Assembly: GCF_024753255.1 (NCBI RefSeq)
Contig: NZ_JANUHA010000011.1
Span: 62,001 to 126,000 of the forward strand
Length of the DNA: 64,000 bases
Reading direction: 5' to 3'
DNA from: Massilia agri
GTDB taxonomy: Bacteria > Pseudomonadota > Gammaproteobacteria > Burkholderiales > Burkholderiaceae_D
The notes below the pieces were generated by a model. The model ran no database searches. It had not been told where the DNA came from and was given only the letters and a program-made list of their open reading frames with translations. Made by a program: the position numbers and the translations under genes. This document shows, one piece after another, positions 8,437 through 17,854 of the stretch (its first letter is position 1; every line of letters starts with the position of its first letter).

Positions 8437-9906
8437 TCATTTCCCCGAGTTCACGCTGTCCACGCGCCCGTACAGGACGCCGTTCACCAGGGCAGGCAAG
8501 GGATCGACCTCGATTCCCCCGTCGGTGATCCTGTATTCGCGCAGGTCGTGGCTATGGCTGCTACCGCGCACCTTGACGATCGACATATAGCGCTTGACCA
8601 GGCCGTCGACCTCGGCGTAGCGCATGGCCACGATGGCGTCGGTGAGGTAGGCGATGTCCGCACGCGCGAAGTTCATGTCGACGCTGCGGTCGTCCAGGCC
8701 GACCGTCACCAGCGCCGTGACGCCCTTCTTGGCCAGGCTGGTCAGGATGCGGAACACGCCTTCGCGCAGGTCGCGCCGGCATTCGGGGGCCAGATAAAGG
8801 CTGAATTCCGACAGCGAGTCGATCACCACGCGTCGCGCCCCGGTGCGCTCGATGGCAACCAGCAGGTCGTCCTCGAACTCTTCGGCCGTCATGTCGATGT
8901 GGCGGGTCTCGACGACCGCCACGCGGCCGGACTGCACCATCTCGGCCAGCTCGGCGTTGCGCAGGCGAGACGTGCCTTTCTCGAAGCACATGATGACGCC
9001 GTTCTCGCCCTGTTCGACGCCGGCGCGGAGAAACGCCGAACCCAGGATGGTCTTGCCGCATCCGGTCGGGCCGACCGCCAGCAGGGAGTGGCCCTGCGGC
9101 AGGCCGCCGTGCAGCAGCTCGTCGAGGCCCGGCACGCCGGTCGGGATGCGGCGCGGGTCGCGGTCGACCGTCACGCCCGGAGCGCGGTCCGAGGCGAGCG
9201 GCGGCAGCAGGCGCGGATAGATGCGCAGGCCGGCATCGGTGATGCGGAAGGTGTGGGACCCGGAAAGGTGGGCCTGGCCGCGCATCTTGACGACGCGGAT
9301 CTTGCGCACCACGGCGTTCTGCTCGTGGTTCTGCGAGAGCGCCAGCATGCCGTCGGCCACGGTCATGATGGGGTTGGCCTCGATCTCGTTGTTCTGGTAC
9401 TCGCCGATCAGGAAGGTGGTGGCCAGCCAGCTGGTCATGCGCGTGCCGAGTTCCTGCACGAAGTACTGCAGGTCGCTCATGCCCTCGATGCCCGGCTTGC
9501 CGGTCTGGATGACGGAGCGGAAGGAGTCGACGAAGACCAGGCTGGGCGCGAAGTCCTCGACCTCTTTCGTGATCCGCTCCAGCACGCCGTTGAAGTCGCC
9601 CGCGCGAAGATCGGTCGCCAGATTCACGTAGCGAACCGAGGTGCCGACCTTCTCCATGTCGAAGAAGCTGTACTGCTGCTGGTAGCGCAGCATCTTCAGC
9701 GGCGGTTCGCCGAGCACGGTGAAGAACAGCGCGCGGCGCTCGGGCGAGGCCAGCGAGAACATGATCTGGTGCGCCAGGGTGGTCTTGCCGCTGCCGGGAG
9801 CGCCAGTGATCAGGTTGAACGAGAACTCACTCAATCCTCCGCCCAGGAGAACATCGAGCCCCGGCACGCCGGTGGCCAATTTTCCCAAGCTTACTTTGTC
9901 GCTCAT
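8437..9906 (-). CDS. KaiC-like double RecA-domain ATPase
   Basis: The 489-residue protein has two tandem KaiC/RAD55 domains. Domain I has Walker A GAPGSGKT (35-42) and Walker B LVFVDS; domain II has Walker A GPTGCGKT (279-286) and RRVVIDS. This is the architecture of cyanobacterial KaiC. The positions aligned with the KaiC autophosphorylation pair (Ser431/Thr432) are Ala419 and Tyr420 in DIAYLTD, and the upstream Thr426 equivalent is also lost. The domain I EE catalytic pair is replaced by VLGEP. It therefore looks like an ATPase or switch protein and not a phosphorylating clock. There is no KaiA or KaiB gene nearby. Its ATG abuts the TAA of the upstream gene, so the two are translationally linked. 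Confidence 0.88.
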   Translation of the reverse strand: MSDKVSLGKLATGVPGLDVLLGGGLSEFSFNLITGAPGSGKTTLAHQIMFSLASPERRALFFTVLGEPPLKMLRYQQQYSFFDMEKVGTSVRYVNLATDLRAGDFNGVLERITKEVEDFAPSLVFVDSFRSVIQTGKPGIEGMSDLQYFVQELGTRMTSWLATTFLIGEYQNNEIEANPIMTVADGMLALSQNHEQNAVVRKIRVVKMRGQAHLSGSHTFRITDAGLRIYPRLLPPLASDRAPGVTVDRDPRRIPTGVPGLDELLHGGLPQGHSLLAVGPTGCGKTILGSAFLRAGVEQGENGVIMCFEKGTSRLRNAELAEMVQSGRVAVVETRHIDMTAEEFEDDLLVAIERTGARRVVIDSLSEFSLYLAPECRRDLREGVFRILTSLAKKGVTALVTVGLDDRSVDMNFARADIAYLTDAIVAMRYAEVDGLVKRYMSIVKVRGSSHSHDLREYRITDGGIEVDPLPALVNGVLYGRVDSVNSGK

Positions 9907-10305
9907 TTATTTCTGCTCCTGTGCATTCTTCTGCTGGCCTGGCGCCGCCTCCGCGGACCCCGTGGCCGACGCCAGCAGGCGCTGGGTCAGTTTTTCACCG
10001 ATGAGTGCGGAAAGTAGTTGGGTAAAGGTCCGCAGCAACGCTTCGTTGGCGGCGGCGGCGCGCTGGGCGTCGACGCTGGCCAGGCGCTCCTCCAGGGAAG
10101 CGAACAGCTGTTCGGGCGAGCGGCAAGGCTGGTGCGGCGCCAGCCAGGCGTGCTCGGGGGCGACCACGTGGGTCGCCCGCCCGAACAATGCGCAGAAGCC
10201 GCTCTCCCCGATCAGCGGGCAGAGATGCTGTGCGATGCGCCGCCACGGCTGCAGCAAGTTGCCGCTGCCGGCCGCGGAATCCGGCGCGCCCGTACTTTTG
10301 GTCAT
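9907..10305 (-). CDS. Unknown 132-residue protein, first gene of the KaiC-like operon
   Basis: I do not recognise this protein. The ATG at 10305 was chosen because a likely -10 box lies about 105 bp upstream, inside the longer in-frame extension, which would put upstream starts outside the transcript. It appears soluble and mainly helical: a first half with LLQPWRRIAQHLCPLIG and GFCALFGRATHVV (two Cys residues), an Arg/Glu/Ala-rich middle helix, and a C-terminal amphipathic stretch LLRTFTQLLSALIGEKL, ending in a low-complexity Gln/Ala tail. It is fused translationally to the KaiC-like gene (TAAATG) and shares an operon with the hybrid kinase, so it may be an adaptor or input component. That role is inference from position only. 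Confidence 0.7.
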   Translation of the reverse strand: MTKSTGAPDSAAGSGNLLQPWRRIAQHLCPLIGESGFCALFGRATHVVAPEHAWLAPHQPCRSPEQLFASLEERLASVDAQRAAAANEALLRTFTQLLSALIGEKLTQRLLASATGSAEAAPGQQKNAQEQK

Positions 10306-10410
10306 GTCTTCGTCGTTGAGCAATGAATGCCGCTGATGGGTTTCTGGTTCAACTGGACTAGCGCCAGCACGCGGCAACAGACGCCGAGGCCGGCCCCCAG
10401 TGCATTCGGC

Positions 10411-10416
10411 ATTATA
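10411..10416 (-). promoter_or_regulatory. Candidate -10 box for the KaiC-like operon
   Basis: On the minus strand there is a perfect TATAAT at 10416-10411. No good -35 hexamer lies 16-18 bp upstream. A start about 7 bp downstream would give a leader of roughly 100 nt before the ATG at 10305. Confidence 0.4.
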
Positions 10417-10545
10417 ACGTGTCATTCCGGCAAACTGATCAAACCGCCTACGTTGTTCCTGAAACATTTTGGTAGATGTCAAACAAACACTTGCCCGCTA
10501 AGATGGATATTGCCGAGTGATTTGCTCGATGAACGCGGGAAGAAT

Positions 10546-12294
10546 ATGAAATCGAAACTGAGCACTGCCATCCCTGTCGCCGCGCTCCTGCTGGGCCTTG
10601 CGCTTTCACCAGCCCAGGCCGCGCCAGGCGCCGATGCGCGCTTCAAGACAATCTACACGAAAGAATGGAAGTGGCGCGTCGCGGAGCAGCTCGCCCGCGG
10701 CGAAGAAGAGCGCGGCGTCAGCCCGTCCTTCGCGCGCGTCGATGCGCCGACCCAGGAAGCGCGCCGCGTCTACTGGGAGGGCATCCTGAAGGAGCTCGAC
10801 GGTATCAAGCCAGGAGAACTGTCTCCGGGCGAGCGCGTCAACTTCGCCGTCTACCGCGCCCAGATCGCCGCCCTGCTGGACGCCCAGCGCTTCCGCGAAT
10901 ACGAGCAGCCGGTGAATGCCGACAGCGCCTTCTGGACCGACGTCACCTTCGGCGCCCGCCGGCCCTTCGCCAGGATCGAGGATTACCGCAACTACCTGAA
11001 GCAGCTGGCCGCCCTGCCCGGCTATTTTGCCCAGGAGACCGACAATATGCGGGCCGGCCTGGCGCGCGGCTTCACGCCGCCACGGGTGACGCTGCTTGGG
11101 CGCGACGTCGCCCTGGCCTCGATCGCCGAGGCGAAGACGCCGCAGGAAGTGGTGTTCTTCACGCCCTTCAAGACCATGCCCGCCTCGATTCCGGCGACCG
11201 AGCAGGAAGCCCTGCGCAGCCAGGCCGCCGCCGTGATCCGCGAGCAGGTGCAGCCGGCCTACGCCAGGGTGCTGGCCTTCTTCCGCAACGAATACGTGCC
11301 GAAGGCGCGCGCCACCCTGGCCGCCGAGAGCATGCCGGGCGGGAAAGCCTACTACCAGTCGAAGATCGTCGAGTACACGACCACCCACCTCACGGCCGAG
11401 CAGATCCACGCGATCGGCCTGGCCGAGATGGCCAAGATCCGCGCCGAGATGCTGGACACCATGAAGAAGGCCGGCTTCCAGGGCGACCTGCCGGCCTTCC
11501 TGCAATTCCTGCGCACCGATCCGCAGTTCTATGCGAAAACCCCGCAGGAACTCCTGATGCGGGCGGCCTGGATCGCCAAGAAGTTCGATGCCAAGGCCGA
11601 CCAGTACTTCGGCTACCTGCCGCGCCGCCGCTTCGCCATCCTGCCGGTGCCCGACGACCAGGCGCCCTTCTACACGGCTGGGCGCGGCGGGCCGGGCGCC
11701 TACTGGGTCAACACCTGGAACCTGCCGGCGCGCGCGCTCTACAGCCTGCCGGCGCTCACCCTGCACGAGTCGGCCCCGGGCCACGCCTTCCAGATGCCGG
11801 TGGCGCAGGAACAGAAGGGCGTGCCGCACTTCCGCCGCGCCTATATCTCGGCCTTCGGCGAAGGCTGGGCGCTGTACTCGGAACGGCTGGGCACCGAGAT
11901 GGGGATCTACGAGACGCCCTACGAACACTTCGGCATGCTGAGCTACCAGGCCTGGCGGGCCTCACGGCTGGTGGTCGATACCGGCATCCACGCGAAGGGC
12001 TGGACGCGCGAGCAGGCGCAGGCCTACCTGATGGAGAACACGGCGCTGGCCAGGCACGAAGTGGAGACCGAGGTCGACCGCTATATCTCGTGGCCGGGGC
12101 AGGCGCTCTCCTATTACCTGGGACAGATGGCGATCCAGGAGGGGCGTGCGAAGGCGGAGAAGGCGCTGGGAGCGAAGTTCGATATCCGGAACTTCCACGA
12201 TACGGTGCTGCAGCTGGGATCGGTGCCGCTGCCGGTGCTGCAGCAGCGGATCGACCAGTTCATTGCGGAGGGCGGCAAGTCGCCGTATTTGTAG
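10546..12294 (+). CDS. Exported DUF885 family putative metallohydrolase
   Basis: The 582-residue protein begins with a signal peptide (MKSKLSTAIPVAALLLGLAL, cleavage probably after AQA). The rest matches DUF885: PARALYSLPALTLHESAPGHAFQ contains a HExxxGH-type putative zinc site, followed by AFGEGWALYSERLG with the downstream Glu that usually completes such sites, and SWPGQALSYYLGQ near the C-terminus. DUF885 proteins are commonly treated as exported peptidase-like hydrolases of unknown substrate. The ATG at 10546 has a purine-rich GGGAAGAA upstream; in-frame starts further 5' would bury the signal peptide. Its TAG stop is part of the left arm of the inverted-repeat element at 12291-12386. Confidence 0.85.
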   Translation: MKSKLSTAIPVAALLLGLALSPAQAAPGADARFKTIYTKEWKWRVAEQLARGEEERGVSPSFARVDAPTQEARRVYWEGILKELDGIKPGELSPGERVNFAVYRAQIAALLDAQRFREYEQPVNADSAFWTDVTFGARRPFARIEDYRNYLKQLAALPGYFAQETDNMRAGLARGFTPPRVTLLGRDVALASIAEAKTPQEVVFFTPFKTMPASIPATEQEALRSQAAAVIREQVQPAYARVLAFFRNEYVPKARATLAAESMPGGKAYYQSKIVEYTTTHLTAEQIHAIGLAEMAKIRAEMLDTMKKAGFQGDLPAFLQFLRTDPQFYAKTPQELLMRAAWIAKKFDAKADQYFGYLPRRRFAILPVPDDQAPFYTAGRGGPGAYWVNTWNLPARALYSLPALTLHESAPGHAFQMPVAQEQKGVPHFRRAYISAFGEGWALYSERLGTEMGIYETPYEHFGMLSYQAWRASRLVVDTGIHAKGWTREQAQAYLMENTALARHEVETEVDRYISWPGQALSYYLGQMAIQEGRAKAEKALGAKFDIRNFHDTVLQLGSVPLPVLQQRIDQFIAEGGKSPYL

Positions 12295-12386
12295 GGTGGA
12301 CGGCTATGCCGTCCGCGCGTTCACATCACGCGAGCGGGCCTGCGGGCCATGTTTGGACGCGCGGTCGGCGAAACCGACCACCCTAC
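12291..12386. repeat. 96-bp inverted-repeat element whose terminal arms encode the stops of both flanking genes
   Basis: Perfect 9-bp terminal inverted repeats GTAGGGTGG (12291-12299) and CCACCCTAC (12378-12386) bound the element. Inside are two further hairpins: GGACGGC-TAT-GCCGTCC (12298-12314) and GGTCGG-CGAAA-CCGACC (12363-12379). The TAG inside the left arm (12292-12294) ends the rightward DUF885 gene, and the TAG read on the other strand from the right arm (12383-12385) ends the leftward outer-membrane gene. The look is that of a dispersed intergenic palindromic element of the kind seen in multiple copies in related genomes. Only one copy is in this window, so its dispersed nature is inference. 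Confidence 0.75.
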
Positions 12387-12868
12387 TGGAACAGCTTCAG
12401 TTTGAGCTGCACCGAGATGCCGCCATATAAGCGGTCCTTGTACGACGGGATGATCCCCACATTCACGCCGACGCGCTGGTACTCGTAGGTCAGGGTCGGT
12501 ATCGCCGCAGGGAACCAGCCGCCATCGCGCATGTTCGGATAGCCGTCGAAGGCCGCCAGCGCCAGGCCGACCCTCACCTGTCCAAGCGTATACGGCTGCC
12601 AGATCACGCCGGCATAGTTCGACCATTGCCGGTCGCTGTTGTAGAAGCGCCCGATCGTGGCCGAGGTGCTGCCGTTGAAGCGATACTCGGCGCCGAGGCC
12701 CTTGTTGGCGCCGTTCAGGTCCTTGTCGCTGTCGAAGTGGTACGTCGCGAAGCCGCTGTCGAGCCAGAGTTCGCTCTTCGGATCCGATTCGATCCTGGTG
12801 AACCAGCCGTCCTGCGCCATCGCGGAAACGGGAAGCAGCAAAGCCGCTGCAAGGAAGAATACACGCAT
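12383..12868 (-). CDS. Small outer-membrane beta-barrel protein, possibly PagP-like
   Basis: The 161-residue protein has a clean signal peptide ([18 protein letters not shown], then QDGW). The rest is alternating short aromatic/hydrophobic strands and polar turns, ending in VQLKLKLFQ with a near-terminal aromatic, typical of outer-membrane barrels. Size, a start of about 20 non-barrel residues and about eight strands resemble PagP, the lipid A palmitoyltransferase (E. coli PagP is 186 residues with signal), and segments such as GVIWQPYTLGQVRVGLALAAF and the PAAIPTLTYEYQRVGVN hairpin sit in plausible places. I could not confirm catalytic residues, so the name is tentative. The ATG overlaps the def stop by one base (TGATG), so translation is coupled. 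Confidence 0.6.
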   Translation of the reverse strand: MRVFFLAAALLLPVSAMAQDGWFTRIESDPKSELWLDSGFATYHFDSDKDLNGANKGLGAEYRFNGSTSATIGRFYNSDRQWSNYAGVIWQPYTLGQVRVGLALAAFDGYPNMRDGGWFPAAIPTLTYEYQRVGVNVGIIPSYKDRLYGGISVQLKLKLFQ

Positions 12869-13404
12869 CAGTCGTCGGCCTTGGGGTCGAGATCGGGGAA
12901 CATGACTTCGGTGAAGCCGAAGCGGGAAAAATCGCGGATGCGCATCGGGTAGAGGATGCCGAGCAGGTGGTCGACCTCGTGCTGCACGACGCGGGCGTGG
13001 AAGCCCTCGGCATCGCGCTTGATGACGTTTCCGTACTGGTCGAAGCCTTCGTAATGCAATTTCGTATACCGGGGCACGCTGCCGCGCAGGCCCGGCACCG
13101 AAAGGCACCCCTCGAAGCCCTCTTCCATGTCTTCCGACAAGGGCTTCAGGACCGGATTGATCAGCACCGTCTCCGGCACCGGCGGCGCATCCGGGTAGCG
13201 CTCGTTCTTCGCAAAGCCGAAGATCACGAGCTGCAGGTTGACGCCGATCTGCGGCGCGGCCAGGCCGGCGCCGTTGGCGGCGTGCATGGTCTCGAACATG
13301 TCCGCAACCAGGGCATGCAGATCCGGCGTATCGAAGGCCTCGACCTTCCCGGCCACGCGCAGCAGGCGCGGATCGCCCATGCGCAGGATGTCGCGGACGG
13401 TCAT
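12868..13404 (-). CDS. def: Peptide deformylase
   Basis: The 178-residue enzyme removes the N-formyl group from the initiator methionine of nascent proteins in the cytosol. All three family motifs are present: GAGLAAPQ (motif 1, residues 45-52), EGCLS with metal ligand Cys100, and QHEVDHLLG with metal ligands His142 and His146 and catalytic Glu143. Length is normal. The ATG at 13404 overlaps the galU stop as ATGA, so it is translationally coupled to galU. This is an unusual neighbour: def more often sits beside fmt. A second def elsewhere in the genome would not be surprising. Confidence 0.95.
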   Translation of the reverse strand: MTVRDILRMGDPRLLRVAGKVEAFDTPDLHALVADMFETMHAANGAGLAAPQIGVNLQLVIFGFAKNERYPDAPPVPETVLINPVLKPLSEDMEEGFEGCLSVPGLRGSVPRYTKLHYEGFDQYGNVIKRDAEGFHARVVQHEVDHLLGILYPMRIRDFSRFGFTEVMFPDLDPKADD

Positions 13405-14294
13405 GATGTCTTGCCTTCCTCGAGCAGGCTGGCCAGGCAGGCGCGGAAGCCTTCGGCCGTCTCGGGGTGCTTGAGGCCGACGGCCGCCGTGGCCTTCAGG
13501 TAGCCGAGCTTGGAGCCGCAGTCGTAGCGCTGGCCTGCGTAGCGATAGGCCAGCACGCGCTCGTGCTGCATCAGGGCGGCGATGCCGTCGGTGAGCTGGA
13601 TCTCGCCGCCGGCGCCGGTGCCGAGGTTTTCCAGGTAGCCGAAGATGGAGCCGGACAGCACGTAGCGCCCCACCACCGCCAGGGTCGACGGCGCCACTTC
13701 GGGAGCCGGCTTCTCGACGATGTTCGAGACCAGCTCCAGGCCCGGACGGTAGGGCGAGGCGCTGACGATGCCGTACTGGCGCGTGTTCTCGCGCGGGACG
13801 TCCTGCACCGCGAGGATGCTGGAACGCTCGTAGGCGTAGAGCTCGGTCATCTGGGCCAGCACCGGCTTGGTGCCGCCTGGCGTGTCCATGAAGTCGTCGG
13901 CCAGCAGCACGGCGAAGGGTTCGTTGCCGACCACCGGGCGGGCGCACAGCACCGCGTGCCCCAGGCCCAGCGGCGCCGACTGGCGGATGTAGATGCAGTT
14001 GACGTGCTTCGGGATCACGCCGCGCACCACGTCGAGCAGGGCCTGCTTGCCATGCGCTTCCAGCTCGGCTTCGAGCTCGTAGGCCTTGTCGAAATGGTCC
14101 TCGATCGCGCGCTTGTTGCGGCCGGTGATGAAGACCAGTTCCGTCACGCCGGCGGCGACCGCCTCTTCCACCGCGTACTGGATCAGGGGCTTGTCGACGA
14201 TCGGCAGCATCTCCTTCGGCTGCGCCTTGGTGGCCGGCAGGAAGCGGCTGCCGAGGCCGGCCACGGGGAATACGGCTTTGCGGATCAGGGTCAT
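13401..14294 (-). CDS. galU: UTP-glucose-1-phosphate uridylyltransferase
   Basis: The 297-residue enzyme makes UDP-glucose from UTP and glucose-1-phosphate, feeding cell-surface polysaccharide and lipopolysaccharide synthesis. The N-terminal nucleotidyltransferase signature is intact: [27 protein letters not shown], with the G-x-G-S/T-R loop and the catalytic Lys. ADDFMD carries the metal-binding Asp and IVEKP contains the sugar-contact Glu. Length matches GalU (about 290-300). The ATG at 14294 opens with the family-typical [15 protein letters not shown] and follows a GGAGGG ribosome-binding site. It lies 17 bp downstream of ligA and overlaps def by 4 bp. Confidence 0.95.
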   Translation of the reverse strand: MTLIRKAVFPVAGLGSRFLPATKAQPKEMLPIVDKPLIQYAVEEAVAAGVTELVFITGRNKRAIEDHFDKAYELEAELEAHGKQALLDVVRGVIPKHVNCIYIRQSAPLGLGHAVLCARPVVGNEPFAVLLADDFMDTPGGTKPVLAQMTELYAYERSSILAVQDVPRENTRQYGIVSASPYRPGLELVSNIVEKPAPEVAPSTLAVVGRYVLSGSIFGYLENLGTGAGGEIQLTDGIAALMQHERVLAYRYAGQRYDCGSKLGYLKATAAVGLKHPETAEGFRACLASLLEEGKTS

Positions 14295-14311
14295 GCGCCC
14301 TCCTTCACATA

Positions 14312-16660
<2,349 letters not shown>

Positions 16661-17854
16661 TTACACGAAGAGGCGCAGCGCGCGCGTGGAACCGGCCGGG
16701 ATGTCCGAGGCGTCCATCTCCTGGTAGAACTCGGCCACCTGGCCCTTGATCTCTTCCAGGGCGGGATCAAGCAGCGGCTGCTCGAAATCGTCGACGATGG
16801 TCGCGTCCAGGCGCTGGGTCAGCTCTTTCGCGCACTTGACCATGGCGCCGAAGCCGTCGCGGCCTGGTGCCACGCAGGGCACGTCCAGCAGCAGGGTCAG
16901 GCGGTTGGTCGTGTCGGCGCCCAAGGTGACGTTGGTCGACAGGGTGAACAGCACGCCCCCCTCCTTGTCCGGCATCGAGAAGCGGCCGTCCGGACGCACG
17001 TCGAAGCCCTGGTTCTCCAGCGCCTGGATCAGTGTGGCGATGGCCCAGGGCGCGCCGTTGGCGGCCAGGTTGACGCCCAGCTGGGCGTCGTGGCCGGCGA
17101 CGAAACGGTGCAGGGTGCGCGCTTCGCTCATCACCTCGATCATGTCCGGCACTTCCGGCACGGCGCCGATCTCGTCGGCGACCGCATGCAGGCGGGTGAC
17201 CAGTTCCGAGTACTCGATCTCGTTCAGGGCCGTGGTGCGGGTGGCCAGTTGCACGCCCGCCTGCAGCTTGGTGTACACGCCGCCGTGGACGATCGGCTCC
17301 CACTCGCCGCTGACGGCGAAGCCGATGTAGTGGATCGGCTTGTTGCCGACGCGGCGCAGCTTCTGCAGGGCGGGCAGCAGCTTGTCGCCGCGCACCGCGC
17401 CTTCGATGTTCAGCGGGATGATGCAGTCAATCAGCGGGTCGACCAGGCTTTCGGCCAGTTCCGACGGCGTGGTGTCGGGCCTGGCGCCCGGCAGCGCGGC
17501 AGCAGGCGCCAGATTGGCCACCGTGGTCGGCGCGCGCGGTGCGGCGGGCGCGGCTGGTGCCGCCGGGGCCGGCGCATCGATGGGCGCGGCGGCGTCGAAC
17601 TTCGACTCGCCCGGCTCCACGTCCAGCGGCGACAGCGGCGTCTCGGCGCCGAGGTCGAGCACCGGTTCCTGGCGCTCGACCGGGGTCTGCTCGAGCTCCG
17701 ACTCGCCACTCTTCATCAGGACATCGTCATGGTCCGAGGCGAAGGCGCGTTCGACGCTCTTGCGGGCGCGGTACTCCTGCCACTTGTTGTAAACGACGAC
17801 GCCGACGACGAATACGCCGCCCGCCGCGATCATGCTCATTTGGAGATCTGTCAT
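16661..17854 (-). CDS. zipA: ZipA-like cell division protein
   Basis: The 397-residue protein starts with a single N-terminal membrane anchor (SMIAAGGVFVVGVVVYNKW), then a long Pro/Ala-rich linker (about 50-130, with repeated PAAPAAP), then a globular C-terminal domain (about 135-397). This is the ZipA architecture, in which the C-terminal domain binds the FtsZ tail at the division site. The conserved smc-zipA-ligA order supports the assignment. Sequence similarity to E. coli ZipA is weak in such proteins, so the call rests on architecture and synteny. Its ATG overlaps the smc stop (ATGA). Confidence 0.82.
   Translation of the reverse strand: MTDLQMSMIAAGGVFVVGVVVYNKWQEYRARKSVERAFASDHDDVLMKSGESELEQTPVERQEPVLDLGAETPLSPLDVEPGESKFDAAAPIDAPAPAAPAAPAAPRAPTTVANLAPAAALPGARPDTTPSELAESLVDPLIDCIIPLNIEGAVRGDKLLPALQKLRRVGNKPIHYIGFAVSGEWEPIVHGGVYTKLQAGVQLATRTTALNEIEYSELVTRLHAVADEIGAVPEVPDMIEVMSEARTLHRFVAGHDAQLGVNLAANGAPWAIATLIQALENQGFDVRPDGRFSMPDKEGGVLFTLSTNVTLGADTTNRLTLLLDVPCVAPGRDGFGAMVKCAKELTQRLDATIVDDFEQPLLDPALEEIKGQVAEFYQEMDASDIPAGSTRALRLFV

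Noticed and set aside
7348..10017. An 889-codon rightward frame opposite the kinase and KaiC-like genes
   Set aside because: Ser/Arg-rich then His/Gln-rich shadow; the leftward genes have intact Walker and kinase motifs.
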